Below, in pieces: positions 14,778 through 16,156 of a stretch of 16,156 bases of DNA (positions within the stretch are counted from its first letter, which is position 1; the number at the start of each line of letters is the position of its first letter). The position numbers and the translations under genes are program-made. Source of the DNA: Sterolibacterium sp964521075 (GTDB lineage: Bacteria > Pseudomonadota > Gammaproteobacteria > Burkholderiales > Rhodocyclaceae); assembly GCA_964521075.1 (NCBI GenBank), contig CAZFPI010000061.1, positions 1 through 16,156 of the forward strand, given 5' to 3'. Under the pieces are notes generated by a model. It saw only the letters and a list, made by a program, of their open reading frames with translations. It did no database searches and had not been told where the DNA came from.

Positions 14778-15248
14778 GTGAATCTGAACGCTACCCTGTT
14801 TGCCCAGCTCGGCGTGTTCTTCATTCTGGCGTGGTTCACGATGAAATTCGTGTGGCCCCCCATCATGAAGGCCCTCGACGAGCGCGCGCAGAAGATTGCC
14901 GACGGACTGGCGGCCGCAGACAAGGCAAAGAGCGAGCTGGCGCATGCCGAGAAGAAGGTCGTCGACGAAATGCGTAAGGCGCGCGAATCCGCGACTGAAG
15001 TGCGTGCCGGTGCTGAAAAGCAAGGCTCGCAACTGATCGAGGAAGCCCGTGCCGAAGCAACGCGCATCGTTGCCCAGGCTCGTGAAGCCGCCGAAGCTGA
15101 GGCGGCTGTCGCTGCCCAGCGCGCCAAGGAAGCCCTGCGCGAGCAGGTCGCCCTCCTGGCCGTTGCCGGTGCCGAGCGTATCCTGCGCCGCGAGATCAAT
15201 GCCCAGGTGCATGCTGATCTGCTGGCCAACCTGAAATCGGAGCTGTAA
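14778..15248 (+). CDS. atpF: ATP synthase F0 subunit b
   Basis: Subunit b is the peripheral stalk linking F0 to F1. It has 156 residues, as in E. coli. A single membrane helix lies at about 5-26 (QLGVFFILAWFTMKFVWPPI), followed by a long alanine-, glutamate- and lysine/arginine-rich helix (about 30-125) that forms the dimeric coiled coil. The delta-binding C-terminus ends HADLLANLKSEL. The start is GTG at 14778, supported by AAGGAG at 14765-14770 seven bases upstream and by the canonical MNLNATL N-terminus. atpH follows after six bases. Confidence 0.97.
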   Translation: MNLNATLFAQLGVFFILAWFTMKFVWPPIMKALDERAQKIADGLAAADKAKSELAHAEKKVVDEMRKARESATEVRAGAEKQGSQLIEEARAEATRIVAQAREAAEAEAAVAAQRAKEALREQVALLAVAGAERILRREINAQVHADLLANLKSEL

Positions 15249-15254
15249 TCCGTC

Positions 15255-15791
15255 ATGGCCGAAAACGTCACCATCGCACGACCCTACGCCGAGGCTGCCT
15301 TTCAGCTGGCCCGGAATGAAAACGCGCTGACCGCCTGGGCTGCGGCTCTTGAGCGTATGGTGGCCGTCGCGATCCATCCGGAAATGGCGAACTGCATCGA
15401 TGATCCGCGCCTGCTGCCCGCCCAGCTGGACACCCTGTTTCAGGGTGTCGTGGGCGAAGGCCTCAATGCCAGTCAGCAGAACTTCATCCGTGTTCTGGTC
15501 GATAACGGGCGTCTGGCAGTCCTGCCGGAAATCCGCGATCTGTTCATCGCGCTCAAAAATGCCGAAGAAGGCAGCAAGAAAGCCAATATCGCTTCTGCTT
15601 TTCCGATCGATGCGGCAGCCCAACAACAACTCGTGGCCGATCTCGAACGCCGGTTTGCCTGCAAGATCGAGGCCTCCGTCAGTATTGACCCACAACTGAT
15701 CGGCGGAGTGTGTATCAGCGTCGGCGATCAGGTCATCGACGCTTCGGTGCGCGGCAAGCTTGCCGCCATGGCGACCGCGCTACAGAAATAG
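15255..15791 (+). CDS. atpH: ATP synthase F1 subunit delta
   Basis: Delta sits on top of F1 and joins it to the b stalk. The protein has 178 residues (177 in E. coli). The N-terminal helical bundle opens with TIARPYAEAAFQLA at 5-18, the family's usual beginning. The C-terminal part contains KIEASVSIDPQLIGGVCISVGDQVIDASVRGKL, with the diagnostic IGG and GD..ID.S..GKL pattern. A GGAG lies 12 bases ahead of the ATG, inside the end of atpF, so translation is likely coupled. The TAG stop overlaps the atpA Shine-Dalgarno. Confidence 0.97.
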   Translation: MAENVTIARPYAEAAFQLARNENALTAWAAALERMVAVAIHPEMANCIDDPRLLPAQLDTLFQGVVGEGLNASQQNFIRVLVDNGRLAVLPEIRDLFIALKNAEEGSKKANIASAFPIDAAAQQQLVADLERRFACKIEASVSIDPQLIGGVCISVGDQVIDASVRGKLAAMATALQK

Positions 15792-15801
15792 GAGTTTTTC
15801 A

Positions 15802-16156
15802 ATGAATCTCAATCCCTCTGAAATCAGTGATCTGATCAAGAACCGGATCCAGAACCTGGGTCTGGCCGCCGAGGCAAAAACCGAAGGCACCGTCGTTTCG
15901 GTAACGGACGGTATCTGCCGCGTTCACGGCCTGGCCGACGTCATGCAAGGCGAAATGCTGGAATTCCCCGGCAACACCTTCGGCCTGGCACTTAACCTCG
16001 AGCGCGATTCCGTCGGCGCGGTGGTTCTGGGCGAATACGAACACATCTCCGAAGGCAACACCGTCAAGTGCACCGGCCGAATTCTCGAAGTGCCGATCGG
16101 CCCGGAACTGCTTGGCCGCGTGGTCAATGCGCTGGGCGAGCCGATCGACGGCAAGG
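15802..16156 (+). CDS. atpA: ATP synthase F1 subunit alpha, 5' part (cut by right edge)
   Basis: Alpha forms the non-catalytic nucleotide-binding sites of the F1 hexamer. The window holds the first 118 codons of about 510. The translation begins MNLNPSEISDLIKNRI. The N-terminal beta-barrel domain shows GTVVSVTDGICRVHGLADVMQGEMLEF at 29-55, then GAVVLGEY near 72-79 and GRVVNALGEPIDGK at the break, the start of the nucleotide-binding domain. The Walker A lies beyond the edge. AGGAG at 15790-15794 precedes the ATG by seven bases. It is ten bases after atpH; atpG, atpD and atpC are expected next. Confidence 0.97.
   Translation, partial: MNLNPSEISDLIKNRIQNLGLAAEAKTEGTVVSVTDGICRVHGLADVMQGEMLEFPGNTFGLALNLERDSVGAVVLGEYEHISEGNTVKCTGRILEVPIGPELLGRVVNALGEPIDGK

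Noticed and set aside
1..16156. A hidden mobile element, defence system or novel gene cluster
   Set aside because: Every stretch longer than 225 bases is covered by a recognised housekeeping gene in conserved order. There are no transposase, integrase, toxin-antitoxin or CRISPR signals and no visible composition break.

Overview
The window is a core chromosomal replication-origin neighbourhood of a proteobacterium. The best fit is a betaproteobacterium: gyrB directly follows dnaN with no recF between them, the order rpmH-rnpA-yidD-yidC-mnmE-mnmG-rsmG-parA-parB-atpI-atpBEFHA is unbroken, and the YidC, MnmE and AtpB sequences look betaproteobacterial. I cannot name a genus. Every sizeable open stretch is explained by a familiar housekeeping gene. 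I see no insertion sequence, phage gene, CRISPR array, tRNA or rRNA. No gene-free stretch exceeds 225 bases.

Layout. On the minus strand, reading leftward, are dnaA (3040-4539), dnaN (1722-2822) and gyrB (from 1657, running off the left edge). On the plus strand, reading rightward from 4764, are a ribosome, RNA-processing and membrane-insertion cluster (rpmH, rnpA, yidD, yidC, mnmE). A 141-base spacer follows with two perfect parS sites, then mnmG-rsmG-parA-parB, then the F-type ATP synthase operon (atpI, B, E, F, H and the first 118 codons of atpA).

How it fits together. DnaA opens the origin, DnaN is the polymerase clamp and GyrB relieves supercoiling ahead of the forks. ParA, ParB and parS segregate the newly copied origin. 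RpmH and RnpA are the usual origin-linked ribosomal protein and RNase P protein, and YidD and YidC help insert membrane proteins, including ATP synthase subunits a and c made from the same window. MnmE and MnmG together modify the tRNA wobble uridine, and RsmG methylates 16S rRNA.

Points worth a look. The DnaA-box cluster lies between dnaA and dnaN, while gene orientation diverges on the other side of dnaA. DnaA domain I carries an unusual acidic and glycine-rich insertion. The two parS sites sit 44 bp apart, just upstream of a likely promoter for the operon that encodes ParB. The atpI and atpE leaders each contain short 9-bp tandem repeats. I found no clearly novel system; the interest is in regulatory detail.
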